A stretch of DNA of 64,000 nt from Bradyrhizobium sp. SK17 (GTDB lineage Bacteria; Pseudomonadota; Alphaproteobacteria; Rhizobiales; Xanthobacteraceae), in contig NZ_CP025113.1 in NCBI RefSeq assembly GCF_002831585.1, positions 4,851,001 to 4,915,000 of the forward strand, read 5' to 3'. This document shows positions 56,183 through 64,000 of the stretch, piece by piece (the stretch's first letter is position 1; every line of letters begins with the position of its first letter). The translations under genes were made by a program, and so were the position numbers. Below the pieces are notes generated by a model, which did not search any database, was not told the origin of the DNA, and was given only the letters and a program-made list of their open reading frames with translations.

Positions 56183-57172
56183 ATGGCACGTGTCGTTCGT
56201 TTTCACCAATTTGGTGGTCCCGAGGTGCTGCGGATCGAGGATGTGGCGATCGCGCCGGCTGCGCGCGGCGAGGTCCGGATCCGGATCAAGGCGCTCGGGT
56301 TGAACCGCGCCGAGGCCCTGATGCGCAGCGGGACCTATATCGAGACGCCGGTGCTGCCGTCCGGCCTTGGCCTGGAGGCCGCCGGAATTGTCGAAGCGGT
56401 CGGCGAGGGCGTCGTCGATTTCGCGCCAGGGGATGCCGTCAGCATCGTGCCGCCGATCTCGATGGCGCGGTGGCCGGCCTATGCCGAGCTCGCGACGTTC
56501 CCGGCCGAACTGGTGGTCAGGCATCCGTCAGAGCTGGGCTTTCAGCAGGCGGCCGCTGTCTGGATGCAATACCTCACGGCATACGGCGCCTTGATCGATA
56601 TCGCGAAACTCGGTCGCGGCGAGTTCGCCGTCGTCACGGCGGCATCGAGCAGCGTCGGGCTCGCCGCGATCCAGATCGCCAATCGCGTTGGTGCGATCCC
56701 GATTGCGGTCACGCGCACCTCGGCGAAGGCGCGAGCGCTGCGCGACGCCGGCGCCGCGCATGTGATCGCATCCGCGGAGGAGGACCTGCAATCGAGGCTG
56801 GAGCAGATCGCGGGGCCGGACGGCGTGCGCGTGGTGCTCGATCCGGTCGGCGGTCCCGTCTTCGTGCCGCTCACGGCGGCAATGGCACACGGCGGCATTC
56901 TGATCGAATATGGCGGGCTCAGCCCGGAGCCGACGCCGTTTCCGCTGTTCACGGTGCTGAGCAAGAGCCTCATCCTGCGCGGCTACCGCGTGCACGAGAT
57001 TGTTCAAGATCCCGCGCGGCTCGGCGCGGCCAAGGCGTTCATCCTCGACGGGCTCGGGGATGGTGCGCTGAAGCCGATCATCGCCAGAACATTTCCGTTC
57101 GAGGAGATCGTCGAGGCGCACCGGTATCTGGAGTCGAACGCGCAGTTCGGCAAGATCGTGGTGACGGTGTGA
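56183..57172 (+). CDS. Zinc-free quinone oxidoreductase/medium-chain dehydrogenase
   Basis: 329 residues of the MDR superfamily, quinone oxidoreductase branch. N-terminal domain start VVRFHQFGGPEVLRIEDV; cofactor motif ASSSVGLAAIQIA near 151-163 lacks the usual GGVG but keeps the fold. No zinc-ligand cysteine cluster is present. It probably reduces quinones or enones with NADPH. Start ATG 56183 with GGAG 9 bases upstream rather than the frame start at 56117. Likely target of the divergent LysR. Confidence 0.88.
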   Translation: MARVVRFHQFGGPEVLRIEDVAIAPAARGEVRIRIKALGLNRAEALMRSGTYIETPVLPSGLGLEAAGIVEAVGEGVVDFAPGDAVSIVPPISMARWPAYAELATFPAELVVRHPSELGFQQAAAVWMQYLTAYGALIDIAKLGRGEFAVVTAASSSVGLAAIQIANRVGAIPIAVTRTSAKARALRDAGAAHVIASAEEDLQSRLEQIAGPDGVRVVLDPVGGPVFVPLTAAMAHGGILIEYGGLSPEPTPFPLFTVLSKSLILRGYRVHEIVQDPARLGAAKAFILDGLGDGALKPIIARTFPFEEIVEAHRYLESNAQFGKIVVTV

Positions 57173-57179
57173 GGGATCA

Positions 57180-57262
57180 GTAGGATGGGTAGAGCGCAGC
57201 GAAACCCATCGGTCTCATGCGCAGACGCAATGATGGGTTTCGCTGCGCTCTACCCATCCTAC
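57180..57262. repeat. 83-bp element with perfect 31-bp inverted arms
   Basis: Arms 57180-57210 and 57232-57262 are exact reverse complements (starting GTAGGATGGGTAGAGCGCAG) around a 21-base loop. It lies between convergent genes, 9 bases before the selO stop. The same sequence type is scattered in many proteobacteria; it may also act as a bidirectional terminator. Confidence 0.9.
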
Positions 57263-57270
57263 GGTTGCGT

Positions 57271-58743
57271 TCACGTCCCGCAGAACGTCCGCATCACACG
57301 TTGATCGGGCAGCGGCGGGTCGGCATAGGCTGCGAATTGCGGCTGATCCTCGTAGGGTTTTGCCAGCACCGTCACCAGCTCCTCGAACGGCGCGTAATCG
57401 TCGTGGTCGACCGCCGCCTGGATCACCGCCTCGATACGGTGGTTGCGCGGAATGAAGGCCGGGTTGACGGCCTGCATTGCGGCCTTGCGCTCGGCCGATG
57501 TCTGCGGTTCCAGCGCGAGGCGGGCGCGCCAGCGCGAGGCCCATTCGTCGAAAGCCGCGGGCTCGGTGAACTGGGCGCGGACGTCGGCGGCATCATCGGC
57601 CGCGGCATCGCCGAGATGGCGGAAGGTCAGCGTGAAATCGGCCTCGTTCTTGGCCATCGCGTCGAGCAGGTCCTGGATCAGCGCCTCGTCGCCGTCGCGC
57701 GCGGTGAACAGTCCGACCTTGGCACGCAAGCCGGCATTATAGGCCGCGGTGAACTTTTCGGGGAATTCGCCGAGGATAGTCTGCGCCTGTTCGATTGCCT
57801 TCTCCTGTTCGCTGTCGAACAGCGGCAGCAGGCACTCGGCGAGCCGGGTCAGATTCCACAAGCCGATCCGCGGCTGGTTGGCATAGGCGTAGCGGCCCAT
57901 CTCGTCGATCGAGGAGAACACCTGCGCCGGATTGTAGGCATCGAGAAAGGCACAGGGACCGTAGTCGATGGTCTCGCCCGAGATCGAGGTGTTGTCGGTG
58001 TTCATCACGCCGTGGATGAAGCCGACCAGCAGCCAGCGCGCGATCAGCGCGGCTTGCCGCACGACGACGCCGGCGAGCAGCGCATGGTAAGGCTGGGCGG
58101 CATCCTTCAGCTCGGGGTAGTGCCTTACGATGACATGGTCGGCGAGGGCACGCACGCCGTCGGTGTCGCCGCGGGCGGCGAAGAACTGGAAGGTGCCGAC
58201 GCGGATGTGGCTGGAGGCCACGCGGGTCAGCACCCCGCCCGGCAGCGCGATCTCGCGCTGGACCCGTTCGCCGGTGACGACGGCGGCAAGCGAGCGGGTG
58301 GTCGGCACGCCCAATGCATACATCGCCTCGCTGACGATGTACTCGCGCAGGACCGGACCGAGCGCGGCGCGGCCGTCGCCGCGGCGGGAGAACGGGGTCG
58401 GGCCAGATCCCTTGAGCTGGATGTCGCGGCGGACGCCGTCCCGGTCGATGACCTCGCCGAGCAGGATCGCGCGGCCGTCGCCGAGCTGGGGCACGAAATT
58501 GCCGAACTGGTGGCCGGCATAGGCCATGGCGATCGGGTCGGCGCCGGCGGGCAGCCGCTTGCCGGCGAGGATCTCGGCACCCTCCGGCGTCGCCAGCAGG
58601 TCCGGGTCCAGCCCGAGCTGGAGCGCAAGCGGCCGGTTCAGCTTGATCAGCCGGGGCGCGGCCACCGGGGTCGGCGCGACGCGGGCGAAAAAGTTCGCCG
58701 GCAGCGCCGAATAGGTGTTCTGGAACGGGAAATGGATGGTCAT
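57271..58743 (-). CDS. selO: Protein adenylyltransferase SelO (YdiU/UPF0061)
   Basis: Pseudokinase-fold enzyme that transfers AMP from ATP to protein Ser, Thr or Tyr, linked to redox control. 490 residues from ATG 58743 ([19 protein letters not shown]). The Gly-rich block [16 protein letters not shown] and the [18 protein letters not shown] block with the metal-binding acids are present, and the family C-terminus ends FCGT. The frame extends upstream to 58944, but that part overlaps the aspS promoter area. Confidence 0.94.
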   Translation of the reverse strand: MTIHFPFQNTYSALPANFFARVAPTPVAAPRLIKLNRPLALQLGLDPDLLATPEGAEILAGKRLPAGADPIAMAYAGHQFGNFVPQLGDGRAILLGEVIDRDGVRRDIQLKGSGPTPFSRRGDGRAALGPVLREYIVSEAMYALGVPTTRSLAAVVTGERVQREIALPGGVLTRVASSHIRVGTFQFFAARGDTDGVRALADHVIVRHYPELKDAAQPYHALLAGVVVRQAALIARWLLVGFIHGVMNTDNTSISGETIDYGPCAFLDAYNPAQVFSSIDEMGRYAYANQPRIGLWNLTRLAECLLPLFDSEQEKAIEQAQTILGEFPEKFTAAYNAGLRAKVGLFTARDGDEALIQDLLDAMAKNEADFTLTFRHLGDAAADDAADVRAQFTEPAAFDEWASRWRARLALEPQTSAERKAAMQAVNPAFIPRNHRIEAVIQAAVDHDDYAPFEELVTVLAKPYEDQPQFAAYADPPLPDQRVMRTFCGT

Positions 58744-58938
58744 GTCCAGAAGATAGGCCTGCGGGCAGAATAGGCAAACGATTGGCGGCATCCGCCCGGA
58801 AAATCTGCCGTTTGACCCGAAAACCGGGCGTTCCATTGGTTGCCGCACCGGGCCTCGTCGGCTAAACCCTCCGCAACTTCGGACAGGGCATTTGGCCCTG
58901 TCGCGATTCGACCCTCCGACATCAGTTTTGGGACTACC

Positions 58939-60711
58939 ATGCATCGCTACCGGTCACACACATGCGGCGCGCTCCGAGAGAGCGATATCGACCAGACGGT
59001 CCGGCTTTCAGGCTGGGTCCACCGGGTCCGAGACCATGGCGGCGTGCTGTTCGTCGATCTGCGCGACCATTACGGTATCACCCAGTGCGTCGCCGATCCG
59101 GACTCGCCGGCATTCGCCGAGGTCGAGAAGTTCCGCTCGGAGTGGGTGGTGCGGATCGACGGCAAGGTGCGTCGCCGCCCCGCCGGGACAGACAATCCCG
59201 AGCTGCCGACCGGCATGATCGAGGTCTACATCAAGGAGATCGAGGTGCTGGGCCCGGCGGCCGAGCTGCCGCTGCCGGTGTTCGGCGAGCAGGAATATCC
59301 CGAGGACATCCGGCTGAAGTACCGCTTCCTCGACCTGCGCCGCGACAAGCTGCACCAGAACATCATGACCCGCGGCGCGATCGTCGATTCCATCCGCAGG
59401 CGGATGAAGGGGCAGGGCTTCTTCGAATTCCAGACCCCGATCCTGTCGGCGTCCTCGCCGGAGGGCGCGCGCGACTTCCTGGTGCCATCGCGCATCCATC
59501 CCGGCAAGTTCTACGCGCTGCCGCAGGCGCCACAGCAGTACAAGCAGCTCCTGATGATGTCGGGCTTCGACCGCTACTTCCAGATCGCGCCGTGCTTCCG
59601 CGACGAGGACCCGCGCGCCGACCGCCTGCCGGAGTTCTACCAGCTCGACGTCGAGATGAGCTTCGTCACCCAGGACGACGTGTTCGCGGCGCTGGAGCCG
59701 GTCATCACCGGCGTGTTCGAGGAATTCGCCAACGGCAAGCCGGTCACGAAGAACTGGCCGCGGATTCCGTTCGCCGAGGCGGTGCGCAAATACGGCTCCG
59801 ACAAGCCGGACCTGCGCAACCCCATCGTGATGCAGGAGGTCTCCGAGCATTTCCGCGGCTCCGGCTTCAAGGTGTTCGCGCGGATGCTGGAAGACCCGAA
59901 GAACCAGGTCTGGGGAATCCCGGGCAAGGGCGGCGGGTCGCGGGCGTTCTGCGACCGCATGAACTCCTGGGCGCAGGGCGAAGGTCAGCCCGGCCTCGGC
60001 TACATCATGTGGCGCGAGGGCGGCGAGGGCGCAGGCCCGCTTGCCAACAACATCGGGCCGGAGCGCACCGCTGCGATCCGCGACCAGCTCGGCCTCAAGG
60101 AAGGCGATGCCGCGTTCTTCGTCGCCGGCGACCCCGAGAAATTCTGGAAGTTCGCTGGCCTCGCACGCAACAAGCTCGGCGAGGAGCTGAACCTGATCGA
60201 CAAGGACCGGTTCGAGTTCGCCTGGATCGTCGACTTCCCGATGTACGAGTATGACGAGGAGAACAAGAAGGTCGACTTCTCGCACAACCCGTTCTCGATG
60301 CCGCAGGGCGGCCTGGAGGCGCTGCAATCGCAGGACCCGCTCACGATCAAGGCGTTCCAATACGACATCGCCTGCAACGGCTACGAGATGGCGTCCGGTG
60401 GTATCCGTAACCACAAGCCGGAAGCGATGGTGAAGGCGTTCGAGATCGCGGGCTATGGTGAGCAGGAGGTCATCGACCGGTTCGGCGGCATGTACCGTGC
60501 GTTCCAGTACGGCGCGCCGCCCCATGGCGGCATGGCGGCCGGTATCGAGCGCATCGCGATGCTGCTGTGTGGCACCAACAACCTGCGCGAGATCTCGCTG
60601 TTCCCGATGAATCAGCAGTACGTCGACCTGCTGATGGGCGCGCCGTCGGAGGCAACGCCGAAGCAGCTCAAGGAACTTCACATCCGGCCCAACCCGCCGG
60701 CCAAGAGCTAA
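58939..60711 (+). CDS. aspS: Aspartyl-tRNA synthetase
   Basis: Class II synthetase, 590 residues. The N-terminal OB-fold ([14 protein letters not shown], about 22-35) binds the anticodon; motif 2 and 3 regions include [18 protein letters not shown] near 217-234 and a GIERIAML near the end. The bacterial GAD insertion domain is present at about 290-400. In related bacteria lacking asparaginyl-tRNA synthetase this enzyme is non-discriminating; that is family knowledge, not visible here. Confidence 0.97.
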   Translation: MHRYRSHTCGALRESDIDQTVRLSGWVHRVRDHGGVLFVDLRDHYGITQCVADPDSPAFAEVEKFRSEWVVRIDGKVRRRPAGTDNPELPTGMIEVYIKEIEVLGPAAELPLPVFGEQEYPEDIRLKYRFLDLRRDKLHQNIMTRGAIVDSIRRRMKGQGFFEFQTPILSASSPEGARDFLVPSRIHPGKFYALPQAPQQYKQLLMMSGFDRYFQIAPCFRDEDPRADRLPEFYQLDVEMSFVTQDDVFAALEPVITGVFEEFANGKPVTKNWPRIPFAEAVRKYGSDKPDLRNPIVMQEVSEHFRGSGFKVFARMLEDPKNQVWGIPGKGGGSRAFCDRMNSWAQGEGQPGLGYIMWREGGEGAGPLANNIGPERTAAIRDQLGLKEGDAAFFVAGDPEKFWKFAGLARNKLGEELNLIDKDRFEFAWIVDFPMYEYDEENKKVDFSHNPFSMPQGGLEALQSQDPLTIKAFQYDIACNGYEMASGGIRNHKPEAMVKAFEIAGYGEQEVIDRFGGMYRAFQYGAPPHGGMAAGIERIAMLLCGTNNLREISLFPMNQQYVDLLMGAPSEATPKQLKELHIRPNPPAKS

Positions 60712-60855
60712 AGCTCAGAGTGTGATGTTCGTTACGATGGCGAGACATGGTCTCGCCGTCGCCACCGGTGCGGGTTCCACGGCAATGCAGTCCTGCGCGA
60801 ACGGTTGAAGCCGCGGGGATGGCAACTATTCGCTGTAGCGGATAGACTCTCTCGA

Positions 60856-61491
60856 ATGAAGGTGCTGGTTGTCGACGATCATTCGATTGTAAGGGATGGG
60901 TTGGCTGCATTGCTCGAGCAGGTCAGCCCCGAATTTGAAGTTTTTCAGGCTGGAGACGCAGAGGAGGGTCTCCAGTTGCTGGATCAGGTCGGTGATTTCG
61001 ATCTGGTCATCCTCGACCTCTTCATCCCCGGCGTAGATGGCTTTGAGGCGATTTCCGCGTTCGGTCTCAAGCGACCCGAACTCCCTGTCATCGTCTTGTC
61101 ATCGTCCGAAGATTCCGACGACGTCCGCAGGGCACTGGCAAGCGGGGCGCTCGGTTACGTTCCGAAGTCGGCCAGCCAGCATGTGCTGCTGTCGGCCATC
61201 AAGCTCGTCATGAACGGCGACCTGTACGTTCCGCCGCTCGTTCTGTCGAAAAGTTCCGACAGCAATTCTCAAACGGGCGACCTGCCGAAAGCCAACGGCA
61301 AATTGCTGACGCCGCGGCAACGTGAAGTGCTGATCCTGCTCTGTGAAGGCAATCCCAACAAGGCGATCGCGGCAAAGCTCAATCTCTCGGAGAAGACCGT
61401 CAAGACCCACATCTCGCTGATCTACAAGGCGCTGAACGTCGCCAACCGCATGCAGGCATCGAAGGCCGCGCGCGAGACCGGGCTCATTTGA
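60856..61491 (+). CDS. LuxR-family response regulator
   Basis: NarL/FixJ-type regulator, 211 residues. Receiver: acidic Asp7-Asp8, phospho-acceptor Asp54 in LVILDLFIPG, and Lys near 104 in GYVPKSAS. DNA-binding LuxR helix-turn-helix at about 149-205 (LTPRQREVLILLCEG). ATG 60856 is preferred over the frame start at 60805. Its 3' end overlaps that of the convergent hybrid kinase by 8 bp, which suggests that the two form a pair. Confidence 0.93.
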   Translation: MKVLVVDDHSIVRDGLAALLEQVSPEFEVFQAGDAEEGLQLLDQVGDFDLVILDLFIPGVDGFEAISAFGLKRPELPVIVLSSSEDSDDVRRALASGALGYVPKSASQHVLLSAIKLVMNGDLYVPPLVLSKSSDSNSQTGDLPKANGKLLTPRQREVLILLCEGNPNKAIAAKLNLSEKTVKTHISLIYKALNVANRMQASKAARETGLI

Positions 61492-63298
61492 TCGCCGTGA
61501 GCGGGGCGGGCGCGCCGCCGCCGGCCTGATCGGACACACGCATCGAGTTGACCATTGCAGCCCTGAGCTTGCTGTTGTGGACCGGCTTGTGCAGCATCAC
61601 CAAACCGCTGGCCTGGGCTTCGATCAATCGGTGTTCGGCGGTGTCGCCGGTAATCAGGATGGCGGGGACTGGCTGCCTGCATGCAACTTGCAGCAAGCGA
61701 ATGACCTCGATGCCGTTCTCATCGCCGCGCAAGCGATAATCGCAAATGATGATGCGCGGCGATATCTTGTCGCGGGACAGCGCCGCCAGTGCTTCGCTGC
61801 CTGACGACGCGGCGAGAACGCGATAGCCCCAACCTGTCAGCAGTGCATCCATCGCTTCGAGCACGGCGACTTCGTCGTCGATCACCAGAACCCAGGCGCC
61901 TTCGGCGACGACATGAGAGGTCTCGGCGACTGCGAGCAGCGAACTCGGAACCAGGTTGGTCGAGGGCAAGCAAATGCTGAAGCAGGAGCCACGGCCGACT
62001 TGCGAACGCAGATTGAGCTCGCAGTCCAGCAACTCGCTCAGGCGGCGCACGATGGCGAGGCCGAGGCCCAATCCCCTGGTGCGGTCCCGTTCCGGATTCC
62101 GCAGCTGGACATACTCCTGGAAAATCTTTTGCCGGTTCTCCGGCGGAATTCCCGTCCCGGTATCCCAGACCTCGATCCGCATCGTCTTGCCGCGTTTCCG
62201 ACATCCGACCACAACGCGACCTTGATCGGAATGCCGCACCGCATTCGAGATCAGGTTGCGCAGGATGCGTTCCACGAGCAGCGGATCGGAATGAACGACC
62301 GCGCTGGTGGTGTGTTGGTGAATGACGATGGTTTTCTCGGCGGCCTCGTCGGCAAAGTCCAGGCAGATGCGGTGGAGCAGGGGCTGCAACGCGAAGGATT
62401 GTCGCCGCACTTCGACGACACCGGCATCGAGCCGGGAAATGTCGAGGATGGCGCTGAACAGGTCCCCCATGGCCGAAGTCGACAGCTCCATCCGGTCGAG
62501 GATACGCAGCGCCGGCGTCGGAAGTCCCGACACCGCGCGCAATGCGCTGACAAACAGACCGAGCGCGTGAACCGGCTGGCGCAGATCATGGCTTGCAGCC
62601 GCGAGGAATTGCGATTTTGCCAGGCTGGCCTGCTCCGCCACTTCCTTCTGCTTCTGCAGATCCCGCGCAAGTTCGCTGGCCTTGATCCGAAGATTCACCA
62701 GCTCGTTGAAGCCGCGGTTGGCGCGAACGCCGAGCACGCCCATGCCGATCACGTAGATGATCATGAGCAGGACCATCATCGTGGCTTCGGGGAAGGCCGT
62801 TCTGGATTCGAGGCCCCATACCAGGCAGGGGATGGTGGTTGGAAGGAAGAGCGAGAAAAAGGCCGGCAAATAGGAGCTGAACGCCGGGATTGCGCCGGCC
62901 GCCACGCTGAGCGAGACGATCAGGACCACCATCTCGGAGGCGAACCGGCCGCTGTTTCCCGCAAGTGAGACGGACGCCCAGCCCCAGCCGATGCCCTCCG
63001 CCAGGCTGATGACGACGAACCAGTTTGCCCAGAGCTGCCAGCGCGACGCGTCCGGCCTTGCGCGGTCGTAGAAGATGCGCAGCGTGATATGCGCAGCCGC
63101 GCACGCTACGATATAGAGCGCCCAGGCAATGCCGACGCCTTGCTGCAGGACGCCAAGATCGATCAGGGCGCCGACCAGAACAATCGCTGCTGCGGCGGCG
63201 GCAACGACGCCTGGCACCACATTCTGAAACAGCGCCGCGACCTGCTCCGAGTGAAGCTCGATCGTCGGTGGGGGGGCCTGGTCAGACAAGGCTGTCAT
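61484..63298 (-). CDS. Hybrid sensor histidine kinase with C-terminal receiver
   Basis: 604 residues from ATG 63298 (a GTG at 63307 is possible). Six or seven membrane helices in residues 25-195 form the sensor with little periplasmic sequence. A short coiled coil follows, then the kinase core: His237 in AAASHDLRQPVHAL, N-box LISNAVRHS, G1 DTGTGIP and G2 GLGLGLAI. The C-terminal receiver (about 475-590) has VLVIDDE and phospho-acceptor Asp in IIICDYRL. It probably feeds the convergent LuxR-type regulator. The signal may be membrane state or a small hydrophobic molecule. Confidence 0.92.
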   Translation of the reverse strand: MTALSDQAPPPTIELHSEQVAALFQNVVPGVVAAAAAAIVLVGALIDLGVLQQGVGIAWALYIVACAAAHITLRIFYDRARPDASRWQLWANWFVVISLAEGIGWGWASVSLAGNSGRFASEMVVLIVSLSVAAGAIPAFSSYLPAFFSLFLPTTIPCLVWGLESRTAFPEATMMVLLMIIYVIGMGVLGVRANRGFNELVNLRIKASELARDLQKQKEVAEQASLAKSQFLAAASHDLRQPVHALGLFVSALRAVSGLPTPALRILDRMELSTSAMGDLFSAILDISRLDAGVVEVRRQSFALQPLLHRICLDFADEAAEKTIVIHQHTTSAVVHSDPLLVERILRNLISNAVRHSDQGRVVVGCRKRGKTMRIEVWDTGTGIPPENRQKIFQEYVQLRNPERDRTRGLGLGLAIVRRLSELLDCELNLRSQVGRGSCFSICLPSTNLVPSSLLAVAETSHVVAEGAWVLVIDDEVAVLEAMDALLTGWGYRVLAASSGSEALAALSRDKISPRIIICDYRLRGDENGIEVIRLLQVACRQPVPAILITGDTAEHRLIEAQASGLVMLHKPVHNSKLRAAMVNSMRVSDQAGGGAPAPLTAIK

Positions 63299-63307
63299 GC
63301 TCTCCAC

Positions 63308-63571
63308 TCGGAGGCGGGATTTGTTGCCGCGCTATTCATACCAGCGATTTCAACCGCCGGGTTCCACATCAAGCGGGACTTAGGTCCTAGGTCCTTCGGC
63401 GCAGCGGCCGGACCCTTGCCCGATTGACCGGAGCTGTGTCGTCAAGCTCTTCTGACGTCCGATCGGGCGGATTTTGCCCGGCAACCAGTTTGCTCTGAGA
63501 TCGTCGGACATCTGGGCGGTTCGACCAATTGACATGAACTGAATGCCCAGTTTTTACAGGGATCAAGTGTC
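63308..63571. other. Divergent region between kinase and secreted-protein genes
   Basis: 264 bases that must hold both promoters. No convincing gene, repeat or operator was seen apart from weak inverted repeats. Confidence 0.4.
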
Positions 63572-64000
63572 ATGAAACTAAAAACACTTTTGTTCGGTGC
63601 CGCGCTGCTCGCGTCAACGACGTTGACCGCGAACGCTGCGACCGTCACCGAAACCTACAGCTTTTCGCTCACCGGCTTCGTCGACATTCAAGGCAACACG
63701 ACGGCGCCGTCAAATCTGGTGACCGGTTCGTTCACCGTCACCTTCGATCCGACACAGAACTACACCAACGACACGACCGACATCCACGTCAATTCCTTCA
63801 GCGGCGTCACCGTCGATTCTCCATTTGGATTCAGCTACGATGCAACCAGCAAACTGTTCGGGTTCGGCGGAACCTATGGCGGGACGAATCTGGTCTATGA
63901 CGGGACCAACGATATCGTCATCAGCTACAATTTGAGCAACCTCGCCGATCCGACATTCGTTCCGTGCAGCACCCCGGGATACACCTGCGGCAAGTACACC
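63572..64000 (+). CDS. Secreted protein, N-terminal part (runs off the window)
   Basis: An open frame of 143 codons from ATG 63572 to the window edge, with AGGGA upstream. A signal peptide covers residues 1-24 (cleavage after ANA). The rest is Thr/Gly/Asn-rich and beta-strand-like (GSFTVTFDPTQNYTND), with two cysteines near the edge. This make-up is typical of PEP-CTERM-type exported proteins, but the diagnostic C-terminus is outside the window. Confidence 0.75.
   Translation, partial: MKLKTLLFGAALLASTTLTANAATVTETYSFSLTGFVDIQGNTTAPSNLVTGSFTVTFDPTQNYTNDTTDIHVNSFSGVTVDSPFGFSYDATSKLFGFGGTYGGTNLVYDGTNDIVISYNLSNLADPTFVPCSTPGYTCGKYT

Noticed and set aside
57271..58743. Possible selenocysteine codon in selO
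   Set aside because: The C-terminal position is a normal Cys codon (FCGT) and there is no in-frame TGA.

Overview
The window reads as a chromosomal segment of a high-GC alphaproteobacterium of the Bradyrhizobium/Nitrobacteraceae type. The basis is gene order and protein character: rpsF-rpsR-DUF2232-rplI; fabD-fabG-acpP-fabF-mltG-yicC-gmk; lptF-lptG-lptD-surA-pdxA-rsmA; ppx-ppk-hdaA; purMN. Intergenic palindromic repeats typical of that group are also present. This assignment is inference; no rRNA, tRNA, CRISPR array, insertion sequence or prophage was seen.

Layout. 1-2709: minus-strand ribosomal protein operon (S6, S18, a membrane protein, L9). 3013-4782: a TetR regulator with a clear palindromic operator, overlapping a fatty-acid desaturase gene. 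4825-11878: plus-strand type II fatty acid synthesis genes (fabD, fabG, acpP, fabF), then mltG, yicC and gmk, closed by a strong hairpin. 11907-14995: three minus-strand envelope or secreted proteins, including a caspase-like protease. 15153-23908: a minus-strand outer-membrane biogenesis run (lptF, lptG, lptD, surA, pdxA, rsmA) with an alcohol dehydrogenase at its end; surA appears frameshifted inside its signal peptide. 24268-26896: pepA, holC and a lipoprotein gene. 26943-28628: a divergent LysR/DUF1989 pair. 28669-33050: an ABC-F ATPase, two small proteins, ndk and a TerC-like membrane protein. 33064-38153: polyphosphate metabolism (ppx, ppk), hdaA and a phosphatidyltransferase. 38315-41823: purM, purN, a cold-shock gene and RNase D.

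From 42079 the content becomes accessory. 42079-47509 is an IclR-controlled aromatic catabolism cluster (FAD hydroxylase, FAH-family hydrolase, extradiol dioxygenase, ABC solute-binding protein). 47603-58743 holds a GNAT-like protein, acyltransferase, chromate transporter, two LysR/target pairs with candidate operators, a SLC13 permease, a glyoxalase-fold protein, a 36-residue membrane peptide and SelO, separated by palindromic repeats. Core content returns with aspS. The window ends with a convergent response regulator/hybrid kinase pair and the start of a secreted protein that runs off the edge.

Functionally, much of the core part concerns the envelope: acyl chains (fab genes, desaturase), LPS export and assembly (LptFGD, SurA), peptidoglycan (MltG) and phospholipid (CDP-alcohol transferase). 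No unambiguous new multigene system was found. The best leads are the surA frameshift, the truncated aromatic pathway with an orphan binding protein, the caspase-like trio, the orphan DUF1989 gene and several palindromic sites.
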